Part shown: in pieces, positions 48,940 to 60,870 of the stretch | Position numbering within the stretch: position 1 is the first letter of the stretch | Layout: each line of letters opens with the position of its first letter | NCBI GenBank assembly: GCA_037176725.1 | Contig: JAZBRS010000075.1 | Span: 73,844,001 to 73,908,000, forward strand | Reading direction: 5' to 3' | DNA: 64,000 bases | Source of the DNA: Posidonia oceanica | Lineage: Eukaryota; Streptophyta; Magnoliopsida; Alismatales; Posidoniaceae | The notes under the pieces: generated by a model | Told to the model about the DNA's origin: nothing | What the model saw: the letters and a program-made list of their open reading frames with translations, nothing else | The model's database searches: none | Position numbers and translations under genes: made by a program

Positions 48940-49700
48940 AGGCGAAAAAACTAAAGGGCACGCAAAACGGTGCAAGACAAAGGAGCGGCACGCAAAACGA
49001 AGCGAGAAAACTTGAAAGCACGCGAAACGGAGCGAGGAAACTAAAGGGCACGCAAAACGGTGCAAGACAAGGAAGCGGCAAGCAAAACGTTGCGAGAAAA
49101 CAAGACTACACGCAAAACGAGGCGAGAAAACTAAAGGGCACGCAAAACGGAGCGAGGAAACTAAAGGGCACGCAAAACGGGGCGAAAAAAAACTAAAGGG
49201 CACGCAAAATGATGCAAGACAAAGAAGCGGCACGCAAAACGGAGCGAGGAAACCAGACTGCACGCAAAACGAGGCGAGAAAACTAAAGGGCACGTAAAAC
49301 GGAGCGAGGAAACTAAAGGGCACGCAAAACGGTGCGAGAAAACTGAAGGGCACGCAAAACGGTGCAAGGCAAAGAAACGGCACGCAAAACGGAGCGAGAA
49401 AACAAGATGGCACGCAAAACGGTGCAAGAAAACAGGACTACACGCAAAACTAGGAGAGAAAACTAAAGGGCACGCAAAACGGAGCGGGAAAATAAGACTA
49501 CACGCAAAACGAGGCGAGAAAACTAAAGGGCACGCAAAACGGTGCAAGGCGAAGAGGTGGCACGCAAAACGGAGCGAGAAAACAAGACGGCACGCAAAAC
49601 GGTGCAAGACAAAGAAGCGGCAAGCAAAACGGAGCGAGAAAACAAGACGGCACGCAAAACGAGGCGGAAAAAACTAAAGGGCACGCAAAACGGTGCAAAT
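48940..49700. repeat. 30-bp tandem repeat inside giant LTR
   Basis: About 25 variable units of roughly 28-31 bp are present, typified by CACGCAAAACGGAGCGAGAA followed by AACTAAAGGG. The domain is homologous to 3888-4370. Long frames here on either strand arise from the period. Confidence 0.9.
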
Positions 49701-49733
49701 GGCATGCAAATGAATGCGATGCGGGGTTCAGGA

Positions 49734-49782
49734 GAACATACCTGGAGATCCGGGAGTCTGATCGGAGATCTGCTTGGTCCAT
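49734..49782 (-). promoter_or_regulatory. Short ATG exon and splice donor within the LTR
   Basis: On the minus strand an ATG at 49782 opens MDQADLRSDSRISR and runs into CCAG followed by GTATGTTC. Sister LTRs have donor-like sequences at the same place: GTAAGTCC at 4817-4810 and GTGAGTCA at 8926-8919, the latter also preceded by an ATG. Conservation in diverged LTR copies suggests a leader intron whose 5' exon may supply a start codon. Confidence 0.4.
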
Positions 49783-52700
49783 GCTGAAGAGCGCTTCGCT
49801 GCGGTCGCCTGGGCAGCTTACTTGAGGAGATCCAACGGTCGGATTGGAAGATGTCGCAGCTTCAAGGCAGAAGGGCCAGAACAGGGGAGAAGAACAGATC
49901 TAGGTGTTCAGGAGGCCCTAGGGGTGTGCTGAAGGTCCTCCCAAGTGAAGGGGAGTTAAAAGTGCCTAGTGTATGCAAGGGGGATGCTGAAATGCAAGAC
50001 TAGATGAATGCAGAATGCATGCAAAGCAAGAAAAGACAAAGAAAAGCAATTTGGAAAGAACAGGGATTCAAAAGCATTTTTGAAGAAAGAAAGGGGCCAA
50101 AACGCAAATTTTCCAGAAAACGGGGGTTCTGGGGAGTCCGGGAATGCAAGTGGAGGGCCTACATGCAATTTTGCAAGCATAGGAGTTGAAATGCAACTTA
50201 GGGGCAAAACAGTCTTTTTATATGGTTTTAAAGAGATGCAAGGGTCTGCGTGTGATTTTTAAACCATGCAGGGTCCAAAAATGCAATTTTATATGGAAAA
50301 CATGCTCTGGAATCATGGTCTGGGGACTGATATGCAATTTTTAAAAGATGCAGGGTTGAAAATGCAATGTAGTAAGCTAAAATGCATGCAAAAGGGTTAC
50401 TGTGCATTTGAAGTGGACCTATGTGCAAAAATGAAGAAACAGGGGAGTAAATACGCAATGCAGTATGCAAAAATCAGAAATAAACCTAAGCTACTACAGT
50501 TCAGAGGATCAGACAGTAAATATGAAAAAGCAGAAGGGCCCAGTATGCAATTTGATATAGTAAAATACATGCAATTAAATAGACTGACTTAAAACAGGAT
50601 CTAAGTGCAATAATGTAAAGGAGAGGGACTAAAGCATAAAATTTTATAACTGAAACGCACAGTAACAGGACTAAGAGGCAAATATAGAAAAACAGAAACA
50701 TAAGTTGCAATTTAGCAAGGTATTTAATTAAAAACTAAGCAAAATAAATGGCAGGAGGATCAGAACGCAAAAATATAAAAACTTAAGGCAGTAATGCAAT
50801 ATTTACACCTAAAACTATACGAACAGAAAAATAAATGCACAGTGCTTCGTCGACGGCGACGAGCACTGTAGCAGCAGAGCTTGCAGCGCTTGTGGCCGCC
50901 GACAGGGGAGGCTGAGGAGGCGCAGATCGGCGGAGGGCGTAGCCGGCGACCGTGCGGAGCTCTGGGAGGCGTCGGAGCGGCGTTTCAGCGACTGGAGCGC
51001 CCGGGAGGCAAACGACCGGCGCCGGAGAAGACAGGAAGGTCGGCGAACTGCAGGAGCGTCTGGAATGTGCGGAAGCGGCTTCCGACCGGCGGAGAAGCAG
51101 CAGGAGGAGGAGAGAGAGCGGGGGAGGTCAGTTATTACCTGTCGTCGTGTCTGGAGCGTCCTCCCGACCTCAGCAGTGCCGGAGATGGCCGGCGGACGTC
51201 GTCTGGTCGCTGCGGTGGACTCCGGGGCTCGCGACGGTTGGAGCTTCTTCAGGACGATGCTCCGATGCTTCCCAGACGATCAGGTGGAAGTTCTGCAGCT
51301 TGACAGGAGATCCGGCGCTTGTGGGTCGACTGTGAGCTGCCGGAGGCCGGGGGAGCTGGCTGTCGCTCTCTGGCTTGGATGTAGCCTTCCGGAGGACTGC
51401 TGGAGGTCCGACGAAGGGATCCGGATGGTTGGCTGAGGGTTCTGGAGTGTGTGCCGTGAGTTTGAAGATGGAGTGAAGTTTGGTCAGAAATGGCCGCAGG
51501 TGTTTGTGGTGGAGGGTTCGGCCTATGGTGGGGGAGAAGGCTGGAGGTAGGGTGCTTCTGGTAGGTGGAGTCTTGGCGAGTAACAGGGCGGAGTCTGAGA
51601 GGATGTGATGGACTGGAGTGCGGGGAATTTCAGAAGGGATTCGAGATGGGTTCCGGTTGGATTTCAGGTGGATTCAGGCGAAATGTGGGTTCGTTTCTCG
51701 GTGGGAAGGAAGGGAGGAGTTGCAGAAGGCTTGGGTGAGATTGGGGGGTGAATCCTGAAGGATTCTCGGGGTGTTTCGGGCTCTGGTTTGCTGCGGAAGG
51801 GAGAGGTGGACCGTCTGGAACTCTCGGTCGATTTCTGAGGAAGAACGGCTCTCTCTCTTGCTGGGGATTGCGCTCGAACGCTCTTCCTCTCTCCCGATGA
51901 ACTCTCAACCTTTTCTCCCACCCTCTCTTCTGGTTTTTTGGCCCTTAAGATGCTGGTTTCTTGCAGGTCTAGCTGTGACGAATTAATGCTGAGGGGCGGT
52001 GGCAGGAAGCACGGACGCGGTGCGGCGCACGCCGGTCCAGTCCGGCAGAGACGTGCGAGCGCAGGTCTGCGGTGACAGGAGCTGGCGCTGCAGCTGCTGT
52101 GGCAGAGCTGTAGCAGGCCAGCGAACACTGTAGCGGCTCGCGGGAGGAGGGAAGGAGGAAGATGGCGGACTGTAGCTGCGGGCCGGGCTGGAATTTGAAA
52201 AAAAAGAAAAAAAAAGGGAAAACGGGCTGATGAGCCCAGCAAGGAAAAGAGAAAAGAAAATTGAGAAGAGAGAAAGAAAGAGAGGGAAAAGAGGAGAAAT
52301 AAAATAGAAAAGAAAATAAGATAAAAATAAACAAAAATATTAGATGGATTGGGTTGTAGGTTAGGTGTTTAATTGGATTTTTTAATAACTGTTTTTAGGT
52401 TAATTAGTGTGTTTTAGGCTTGATTAGGGTTTTAGGGCTTTCTTTTGTTGTTAATTCATTTTCCACTTGATTAAGTGTTGGTTAAATCTTTTTAAATTGT
52501 TTTTAAAATTGTGTTTCTTTGTTAAGTATTTTAGGATGTTGATTAGGATTTTTAGGATTTATTTTCATATTAATTAGAAAGGGTTTTGGGCTTTTTAGTT
52601 CTAGTCTTTTATGTTTTTCTTCCTTAGGTCTTTTTGAATTATGTTTTTGATTTTTATTTGTTAGTTTTTCTTGATTTTTTTTAGTTGGATTTTTCTGGTT

Positions 52701-53801
52701 TGATTAAGTGTTCTTAAGTCTTTCAACTGTATTTTCTTTTTCTTTTTAATTAAGTTTTATGTTGTTTTTTCTTATGTTTATTAGGTTAAGTCTTTTGCCT
52801 CCTTTAATTACTTGTTTTAGTGTTTGATTTTTAATTCTTCTCTTTAGGGTTTGTTTTTTAATTCTTTTAGTGGGGTTTTTATTTTTGGTAGGTTCTGACT
52901 TTATTTTAGTTTTTACTTGATTTTACAGTATTTTCTTTTAGTTTGTTTTGCATTCTTTAGTTTGCATGCTTGGTTTTCTTTTTAGCTTGATTTAGTTAAG
53001 TTTGAGTTTTTAATCACTTGTTTAATGTTTTTTAGTTGTTTTTCTTGGAACTCTGATTTGTTTCTTTTATGTTTTGGGGTTTTACAGATTTTTAGGGATT
53101 TTTATGGGTTTTTGCAAAAGAGAGAAAAGGGAAAGAGGAGGAGGAAAGAAATGGGCAAAAGAAGGAAATAGAGGGAGAAGAGAAAGGTTTGAGGGAAAAG
53201 ATTTTTTAAAATTCAGGGAAAATGCTAAAAATAAAATAAAAATAGGAATAAGAAAGAGAAGGGAAAGGAGTACAAAGGGGCCCACAGCCAAGCCAGAAAA
53301 AGGGCAAGAAAGGGATGAAAAGAGAGACGATAATCAGGAGAGAGAGAGAGGAGAGAGAAAACGATAATCCCGGAGAGAGAAAACGATAATTTGGGCAAAA
53401 GGGGGTCTTAGAGGTCTCGGAAAGGGGTGAAATTTGGCAGAAGTGGGGTCTAGGGTTTCTAGTTTTGGTCCCAAAGTTTTGGTTTGGTTTTGAGGAAGTT
53501 TTGGAGGGGTTTTGAGGTGTAGAAAAATGGTATTTTTGCCTAAGTTTCCTAGGATTTTTGGGAGGGGTCTGGTTTGAATTTTTGCAGGCTTTTTGGTGGG
53601 TTTGCTAAGTCATCAGGGGTGAGTTTTCCTATGGATTTTGGTTGGTTTTCAGGTTCGGGAAAGGGGGGTAATCCTAGGTCAGGTTTGGGCTTGTTTTGAG
53701 GGGAAAGAAGGAGAGGGAGGTGTGGATTTGGGTCTAGATTCGGGTCCAGCAGCCACCGGAAGGCTCCAAACGATCCAGCCTGTCAAAATGGGGTGTCAAC
53801 A

Positions 53802-53815
53802 GATGCCCCTCCCTG
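53802..53815 (-). promoter_or_regulatory. Polypurine tract
   Basis: The minus strand reads CAGGGAGGGGCATC directly before the LTR start TGTTGACACC. This is the expected site and composition for plus-strand priming and sets the element's orientation. Confidence 0.65.
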
Positions 53816-54241
53816 AGCGAGGCCGCTGCTCAGGGTTGACGGGACACCCCATTTGACCGGCGAGAGCAGAGGGTTGCTATCGGCGTGAGCCACTTATTCG
53901 GCGGATGCGCCGAACATCGTGGATCGTTGCCGCAGTGCAATGTGCAGGTGCAAATGGATGAGATGCAATGTATGCGATGCATGCTAATGCGGACGCAATG
54001 CAAAAGTTAGTGTTAGAGTTAGTACCGATGGGGGGACCGAAGCGACGTGGGTGACGCTGGCGATGCTGACGACGCTGAAGAGGGACGTTGCGGTGCACTG
54101 CGGAGCTTGACGGGAGGTCCAGACCTGCCACGAGACGAAGGATAGCCAAAGCCACAAAGGCGCGACGGGAGAGGTGGACCTTTTCCCGGACGCAGAAGGA
54201 TGCGGGGCTCCGTCTTTTGGGACGAAGTCGCGCGGGGAGGT

Positions 54242-55540
54242 GATAAGTTGTCGAACTTATCGACCGGATGAGTTTCGGATCATCAGCCGAGGGCGATAGT
54301 TAACGGTCCTATCAACCGGAACGATAGTTTACGGTCCTATCAACCGGAAGGCGCAGTTGTGAGTGATAGTTACTGGATATCAGCCGTATAACATGGTTGC
54401 CATAGATAGTTTAGGATATCAGCCTAGATCGATAATTTAGGTTATCAGCCTAGCGATAGTTTAGGTTATCAGCCTAGATCGATAGTTTACAGTCCTATCA
54501 ACTGGAAAGGGCAAACCATGAGTAATAGTTATTGGATATCAGCCGTATAACGCAAATGCCGGATAGTTTAGGATGTCAGCCTAGATAGATAGTTTAGGAT
54601 ATCAGCCTAGCGATAGTTTAGGTTATCAGCCTAGATCGATAGTTTAGGATATCAGCCTGGCGGCATTGCGAGGGACAGTTACAGGATGTCAGCCGTATAA
54701 TGCAATTGCGATGGATAGTTTAGGATATCAGCCTAGATCGATAGTTTAGGATATCAGCCTGGCGATAGTTTAGGTTATCAGCCTAGATCGATAGTTTAGG
54801 TTTTCAGCCTAGATTTATAGTTTAGGATACCAGCCTAGATCGATAGTTTAGGTTATCAGCCTAGAGATAGTTTACAGTCCTATCAACTGGAAAGAGCAAT
54901 TGCAAGGGATAGTTACTGGATATCAGCCGTATAACGTAATTGCCATAGATAGTTTAGGATATCAGCCTAGATCGATAGTTTAGGTTATCAGCCTAGATCG
55001 ATAGTTTAGGATATCAGCCTAGATAGATAGTTTAGGATATCAGCCTAGATCGATAGTTTACAGTCCTATCAACTGGAAAGGGCAATTACGAGGGACAGTT
55101 ACTGGATGTCAGCCGTATAACGCAGATGCCGGATAGTTTAGGATATCAGCCTAGATAGATAGTTTAGGATATCAGCCTAGCGATAGTTTAGGTTATCAGC
55201 CTAGATCGATAGTTTAGGTTATCAGCCTAGCGGCATTGCGAGGGACAGTTACTGGATGTCAGCCGTATAACACAACTGCGGGCTAACCATGGATCGGCCA
55301 GAAGATAGATAGTTTAGGAATATCAGCCTGAGAATAGATAGTTTAGGATATCAGCCTGAGAGTAGATAGTTTAGGATATCAGCCTGAGAATAGATAGTTT
55401 AGGAATATCAGCCTGAGAGTAGATAGTTTAGGAATATCAGCCTGGGAGTGCTTGATTGTTGATAGTTTAGGATATCAGCCTGAGGGTGCTTGATTGTTGA
55501 TAGTTTAGGATATCAGCCTGAGGGTGCTTGATGCATGATC
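54242..55540. repeat. 26-bp tandem repeats with a higher-order pattern
   Basis: The base unit is GATAGTTTAGGATATCAGCC plus TAGATC. Every 200-350 bp a variant set (GTTTACAGTCCTATCAACTGG, then GTTACTGGATATCAGCCGTA and TAACG) interrupts, giving a higher-order repeat. After about 55.29 kb the spacer changes to TGAGAGTAGATA. No open frame is conserved. Confidence 0.95.
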
Positions 55541-55654
55541 GAGTGATGAGTGATTGGTTGATGAGTGATTGAGTGCTGGATGATTGATTGCTGAATGATT
55601 GATTGATGGGTGCTTGATTGCTTGATAAGAGGGGATGAGATCATGATGAGGGGC

Positions 55655-55975
55655 TACTTCTAAAGAGGGAGATGAGGTAATGATGAGAGTTAATGCTAAA
55701 GAAGGGAGGTGAGGTAGTGATGAGAATTAATGCTAAAGAAGGGGGATGAGGTAATGATGAGAGCTATTGCTAAAGAAGGGGGATGAGGTAATGATGAGAG
55801 CTATTGCTAAAGAAGGGGGGTGAGGTAATGATGAGAACTAATGCTAAAGAAGGGGGATGAGGTAATGATGAGAGCTAATGCTAAAGAAGGGGGATAAGGT
55901 AATGATGATAACTAATGCTAAAGAAGGGGGGTGAGGTAATGATGAGAACTAATGCTAAAGAAGGGGGGAGATAAT
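55655..55975. repeat. 37-bp tandem repeats
   Basis: About eight units of GATGAGGTAATGATGAGAGC followed by TATTGCTAAAGAAGGGG are present, with A/T and G-run variation. The exact period measured between 55741 and 55778 is 37 bp. They directly follow the 26-bp array, separated by TGATTGA-rich sequence. Confidence 0.95.
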
Positions 55976-56560
55976 GATGAGAGCTTGATTGAAAAAGGTG
56001 ATAAGATATCGGACTTATCGGCCGGCAAAGAGGGGATGAGAACAAGGGTGAGATACCGCGGGACGTCTGAAAAGATGCCCCTGGTATCAGGATGATACCA
56101 GGGATTGGTCGAAACGTCCTTGGTATCGAGAAAAGCGAAGGGTGGACAAAACTGACGTGTTTGTCAGACGAGTAGTTTGGGGTACCAGCCCAAAGGAGAC
56201 TCAGCTGGGGATGTCCGGTGGCAGGTCGGACGGCGCGGGTTTGCAGAGGTCCTGGAGCCTGGGTCGTTTGCTGAGGACTTTCCTGCGTCATGCGAGCAAT
56301 CAGTCGGGCCAAGGGGCCTCCGGACGTGAGCGACGAGGAGCATAGAATGCGTGATCAGCTTTGAAATGTGAACAGCCAGCCCAAAACAGTTTTGCATTGA
56401 TAGAATTGTTGGTTACACGCCCGTGACAGGCCAAAAAGTACAGCACAACTTGAAAGGAAGACGGAATGACAGCTGCATGATGGCTCTAGCTGATTCGGGC
56501 CTTCTTTGATCTTCCAGAGTCAGGGAACGAGGGACCGCTCGGCGGGACTTCGTCAATGGG

Positions 56561-57770
56561 CTAGAGGTCCTGCACTTCAGTGATGTACTCAGGGGTACAC
56601 CCTACACCTCTTATTGCAGCGATGTCTGTTGATCGCACCCCATGCTGCATCAGGTTGGCCAGCTCCTTCGTGGGGGCAATTGTACTGAGGGGATATTCTT
56701 GAAGGAGCTTAGGCACTGTGCTGTCGACAAAGGCGCCCTGCTGGAAGCCGAACTGACGCATGACTCTGATAGGATGATATTCTACACCCGCAGTAAATCC
56801 TGGTAGCACAGCCAAACGCATGTCGCGTGTGTTGAAGAAGACAGTGAATGCTTCGGCTGCAGAAGGAATGATGCGCCATGTGACTGTGTCGTCTGTCAAT
56901 CCCGATAGCCTTTCATATTCTTCCTTGACGCTCTTGACTGCCTTGGCATGGCCGCTGCTGCAGTAGGCCTCGAAAGCATGCACTTGGGGGCGCAGAAGGT
57001 CTATCTCAGTGTGCGCCGCTAGCCAGACCTGAATGAATGCTCCGCAACCATGAAAGTGGCGGCAGCGATGCGAGATGCGATCCAGACCGCGGTAGGTTTC
57101 TGCCAAGACAACCGGTGCTAGGTCTATCTGGCGAGTCACCACGGCGAGTGTTATTTCAGCGATCTCGACGGCCACTGTTACCTTGCCATGAGTAAAGACC
57201 AGCTCGCCTAAGAAACGGGTGACAAACCCTCGGAGCCACAGCTCGTCTCCGAGTTCAGTGCGTTTTTCCACAATATCATCAAAGTACGCTAGGCGAAGCA
57301 GAGGCATGGGCCCACTAGTACAAATCAGCTTCTACTAGCAACTTTGGGTGGAAAGGCCGGTCAGCTGTTTCAGGACTGCCATGTATCCGTCACGCCTCAT
57401 GAAGATGGGTGGCCCCAAGATCTTGGAAAAGCCGCAGATCCGGCGCACTTCTTCCAGTGTGGGTGTCAGTTCAGTTCTGCCGAATCGGAAGACATGGTGT
57501 GCTGGTTTCCAGAGTCGTGCAGCAGCACACAGAAGATGGCGGCTTACTTCTACATCAGCAGCCTTTAGCAACTTGGTCGGAATGCCCCACAGGCGCAGCT
57601 TCTCACAGTCATCTTTTGTAAGCTTGCCGATCCATTCTCGCAGGATCTCGGAGCAGTGTGTGGGGGTTACCAAGGTGGGGAACCCCATTGCACAGATTGC
57701 AGGATGTGGGCAGTCGGCTGTTACAAGAGTCTTCAGATACCTGCTGCCAAGACTGTGAATTATCAGAGCT
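56561..57770 (-). pseudogene. DUF7745-like protein carried by the retroelement, split by tandem TAG
   Basis: The minus-strand frame runs from about 57770 through MGFPTLVTPTHCSEILREW to KQLTGLSTQSC. It meets TAG TAG at 57337-57332 and stays open in the same frame for about 255 codons from AAG CTG to the stop at 56561. Motifs such as LRLWGIPTKLL, VFRFGRTELTPTLEEVRRI and GFQQGAFVDS, and the general layout, recall plant DUF7745 proteins often found beside retroelements. Function is unknown. No catalytic motif or membrane segment was seen. Its place, between the protease part and the polypurine tract, is where pol would be expected. The two stops may be decay of glutamine codons. Confidence 0.6.
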
Positions 57771-59086
57771 CATAAAGGCACAGGACCATCATAGGAAAGC
57801 AGATTCTGAAACTGGTAGAAATAGGTGCAACACATTTGGCAGTAAACAGTCAGACTATGGCAATTGAGCATGTATAAGCATAAGGGCATTCTGTTGATGT
57901 GGCGGGGACTGTCGGGAATCCCGGGTTGTCGCAGCCTGACGGTGCCAACGCATGCTAAGTAGAGGTACTGTCTCAGCGCTGGAGTAGGCCTTTGCGGAGT
58001 GGGATGATCAGAGAGGGTGGAGATGACTGGAAAATGCAGATGCGTGTGATTTGGTGTAGTTTGCCCTCAGTATCGGGGTGCTTTGGTGCCTACTGTATGG
58101 AAAGGGAGCGGTCCTTAACTCACCGGACTCTACTCAGACTCCTAACTTGTTGGTGGCGCTCGAGGAAAGGATGTTGGTGATGTTTGGTGGTAGTGTAGAG
58201 AGGACTGGCTCCATGTCAAACTCTCAAGGACTTACACTCACTCCTACCTCTTTCTTCTCTCTTTTTTTTTTTAATGTCGGTGTGCAGAGCTCTCCCCATT
58301 CTTATTTTGGAAGCAAGGAGGACTCGACCCGGGCTTTGACTCTTTTCTGGGGTAGGTGAGAGGTGCGGGGTTACGCGGCCTGCCTTTATTCTCTTCTTCT
58401 TCTTTTTTTTTCTTTTTTTTTTTGCGGGAGTGGGGCATTTCCCCCTCCCTCTCCCCTTTCTTTTCTATCATTCTCCTTTTGTTTTTTTTTTTGTTCCTTT
58501 TTCCTTTTTCATTTTCCCTTTTTTTTGGCTTGCAGGTTTCCACTGTCCCCTCCCCCAGGGGAGATGGGCGTTAGGGTCTTTCGGGTACAGACTTTTGACT
58601 CTCTCTTTCTCTCTCTTTTTCCGCACATCTAGGCTGGGATATGTACTGCTTTCTGACTAACACCTAGCACTCTTCTAATGGGCATAAGTCCTTAGGGGTT
58701 TGGGCATTTCGCCCGCTCTCATTGAGTGGTGGCTCCCTCACCAGTCAAGACATCTAAGTAGTATCGGGTGAGGTCGGGAGATTCCTTTCGCAGTAGGCAA
58801 GCACCTCCGGTTTTCATCACCGGGCAACTATGCAATGCATGATTTGATGAGGAATGTGAACGGGATGAGCAGGGATGCACGGGAGTGCTGCAATGTCAGG
58901 AAATGTAGGAAATGGGATGAAGTAAAGTGGGGAGGAGATAGAGCGAAAAGAGAGGCGAAGACATGCAAGTGGTGAAGATATGACAAGTGGGAGGAAGGAT
59001 CCGCAATGGCTACTTTCAGCTACTGATAGTACTTCTTGAGGTAGCACACGTTGACCGGCTCGGACTGCTCGACCTGGTCCATGTCC

Positions 59087-60613
59087 TTAAGAGTTTCTGT
59101 ATCCTCGGCGCGCGGCCTCTGTTCTGACAACTTCTCCCGTCTGCTCTACTGCTGATGATACTGCTGCATGTTCTGCTGATACTACTGAAAGCCTTGCCAG
59201 TTCTGCGACTGATACTGCTGATGATTTTGCCACTGAAACTTCTGACAACTCTGTCGCTGATTCTGCTTTCTGTTCTGTTGCCGTTGTTGTGTGATCCACT
59301 GGTGCCTCTTCTTCTGAATTTGCTAACATGCTTGTGGAGGGCATATGCTGTACAAGCCAACTAGACCCACCCTCGGTTTGAAGGGTAATGAGCTCGTCGG
59401 GTCTGAGAGAATCCGACATCACTGAGCTTTCTCCTAGGACCATGATGGAGGTGGAGTCCTCTCGCAGAGGAGGATTCGTAACCACGGCTTTTCCTTTCCT
59501 TTCTGCGGCTTGGTGTCGTGCCAGGTCTTCTACTATGGATTCGAGCTGTTCCTGGTAAAGTAGCTCCAAATCAGACATCCATGAATCGACTTGGGCTTCT
59601 ATCGCCCCTTCTTCTTCCTCATCTGAGGGTGAATCGACATAGTAGGCGCCGAGGGCCTGAGGCACTGGCTCGGCTGCGAGATGGATTACTGTCTCTGGTG
59701 CTTGTATCTTCTGACTCACGGGCGCGCCTGATTGCGACTGTCCCGGCAAGGGAGACCCAGATGGTCTAGTCAGAGGGATTACAGATGGATATGCTGCCAG
59801 AGTGACTGCTGCTGTTAGAGGATGGGCAGAGATGCTCTCTTGAAGGCCCGAGGGCCGGGAGACCGCGATGCTCAGCTGGTTCTCCGTGACTGGTGATGAC
59901 GACGAGAGCTCGGCCTTCGATACCATAGGATCTGGCCATGAAAGTTGCCGGTCTGCGGCAAGGGGGTGCATGACTGATTGAGCTGGCTGTATTGCCTGTG
60001 GCGCGGCCTCAGAAAAAGGCTGAGCTGTGCTACTGACTGAACTCAGCGATTGACCTTTCTGAGAAGGTGGTAGTTGCACTGATGCGACAATGGTTGCATG
60101 TGAACTGACTGACTGTGCTTGAATTGGTGCTGGTATTGCTGACATGACTGCAGGAGAATCAAAGACTGCCAAATCTGCCAAGGGTTCTGTCAAGTCTGCT
60201 GCTTCATGATCCTCAGTCGGGAGGACTGAACAAACTGATCGAGGTGCTGTTGGGCTTGGCTGGCCTCCATTACAAGTCTGAACTGCCCCCGTCGTGCCCG
60301 ACTGTTCCTCGTCCGAGTAGTAGTCCTCAACGCAGACCCAGTCCTCCTCCGGTGGCGGAGGGCTTTGACACGGCTCTGACGGCACTATGGCTTGAACGGC
60401 GCTTGAACCCAGGATACCTGCACTTGTAAAGTTAGCTAGGCTCCGAGGTATGACCATTCTCTGATTCTTTGCTTGCGGGCGCTTGCCTTTATCGGAGTGA
60501 GGGTCGTAACCCAGACCCTCGTTGTCTCTTCGTTCTTCCGCCATGATTGTTCGGCGATTCCCTGGCCATGTCGCCCGAGCGGTGTCCCTTTGACGTAGCC
60601 CCATCTGTGACAA
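59087..60613 (-). CDS. Low-complexity ORF downstream of Gag-protease
   Basis: There are up to 508 codons on the minus strand, in a different frame from Gag-protease. The first part (NEGLGYDPHSDKGKRPQAKN) fits as the continuation of the GYVKGTPLGRHGQGIAE segment in the Gag frame, so a frameshift separates them near 60.56 kb. The rest is Ser/Ala/Pro/Gln-rich with acidic patches (EEDWVCVEDYYSDEEQ) and a Ser/Val/Ala-rich C-terminus. No enzyme domain was recognised. It is likely a linker or spacer part of the retroelement polyprotein. Confidence 0.45.
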   Translation of the reverse strand: MSQMGLRQRDTARATWPGNRRTIMAEERRDNEGLGYDPHSDKGKRPQAKNQRMVIPRSLANFTSAGILGSSAVQAIVPSEPCQSPPPPEEDWVCVEDYYSDEEQSGTTGAVQTCNGGQPSPTAPRSVCSVLPTEDHEAADLTEPLADLAVFDSPAVMSAIPAPIQAQSVSSHATIVASVQLPPSQKGQSLSSVSSTAQPFSEAAPQAIQPAQSVMHPLAADRQLSWPDPMVSKAELSSSSPVTENQLSIAVSRPSGLQESISAHPLTAAVTLAAYPSVIPLTRPSGSPLPGQSQSGAPVSQKIQAPETVIHLAAEPVPQALGAYYVDSPSDEEEEGAIEAQVDSWMSDLELLYQEQLESIVEDLARHQAAERKGKAVVTNPPLREDSTSIMVLGESSVMSDSLRPDELITLQTEGGSSWLVQHMPSTSMLANSEEEAPVDHTTTATEQKAESATELSEVSVAKSSAVSVAELARLSVVSAEHAAVSSAVEQTGEVVRTEAARRGYRNS

Positions 60614-60870
60614 ACGTTCTCGACCATCTGAAAGGGGTTGTTGTGAACGGCCAAGGAGTTGACACGCTCAAGATCTGGTAAAAAGTTAACCGGCTCGCAC
60701 CGATTAACGCGATACAAGGCGTTCGAGAGATCAGGATCAAAGGGGACAGTCCGCGAAGAGATAGAGGAAATCGCCTCGATCCGCTCCTTCTCAAAATTCT
60801 CCGCCATGACAACGATAACATCGTCGCCTCGGCGGAACTTGATCATGCGATGGAGGGTCGAGGGGATAAC
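60436..60870 (-). pseudogene. Post-protease segment of the retroelement polyprotein
   Basis: It continues the Gag-protease frame after the TAG at 60873-60871. It reads VIPSTLHRMIKFRRGDDVIV, then a 100-residue stretch with VPFDPDLSNALYRVNR and the glycine-rich WGYVKGTPLGRHGQGI, resembling the G-patch-like part that follows the protease in related plant elements. It goes out of frame near 60.56 kb and ends at 60436. Confidence 0.55.

Larger units (their letters stand above)
48080..53801 (-). mobile_element. Giant 3' LTR (about 5.7 kb) of a Ty3/gypsy-type element
   Basis: The plus-strand limits are TGTAGCGATCCCGG and ATGGGGTGTCAACA, so the element reads TGTTGACACC to CGCTACA on the minus strand, with proper TG-CA ends. 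A polypurine tract abuts the start (53802-53815). The ends match those of the LTR at 7381-10143. Inside, going from 48080 up, are a conserved 500-bp block, a 30-bp tandem-repeat domain, a splice-donor-like site (49740-49741), an AT-rich part, and a GC-rich part with long open frames (50.9-52.3 kb). Its length is exceptional but similar to Ogre-like elements. The second LTR would lie beyond 64 kb. Confidence 0.6.

Noticed and set aside
48698..49782. Long minus-strand frames rich in Phe/Ala/Cys/Arg
   Set aside because: Same explanation: translation of the LTR tandem repeat in different frames.
50881..52242. Several 100-190-codon frames on both strands
   Set aside because: GC-rich LTR sequence with overlapping frames on both strands and no family signature.
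54242..55975. Regularly spaced repeats that could suggest a CRISPR array
   Set aside because: Units are directly adjacent or separated by related sequence, not unique spacers. The context is a plant retroelement and no cas genes are present.
57332..57337. TAG TAG as a tobamovirus-like readthrough signal
   Set aside because: The following codons (AAG CTG) do not match the known CARYYA context, and the other TAG codons are followed by AAT and GTT.
58271..58660. Lys/Glu-rich and Phe-rich frames
   Set aside because: They derive from a T-rich/pyrimidine-rich tract with no protein family features.
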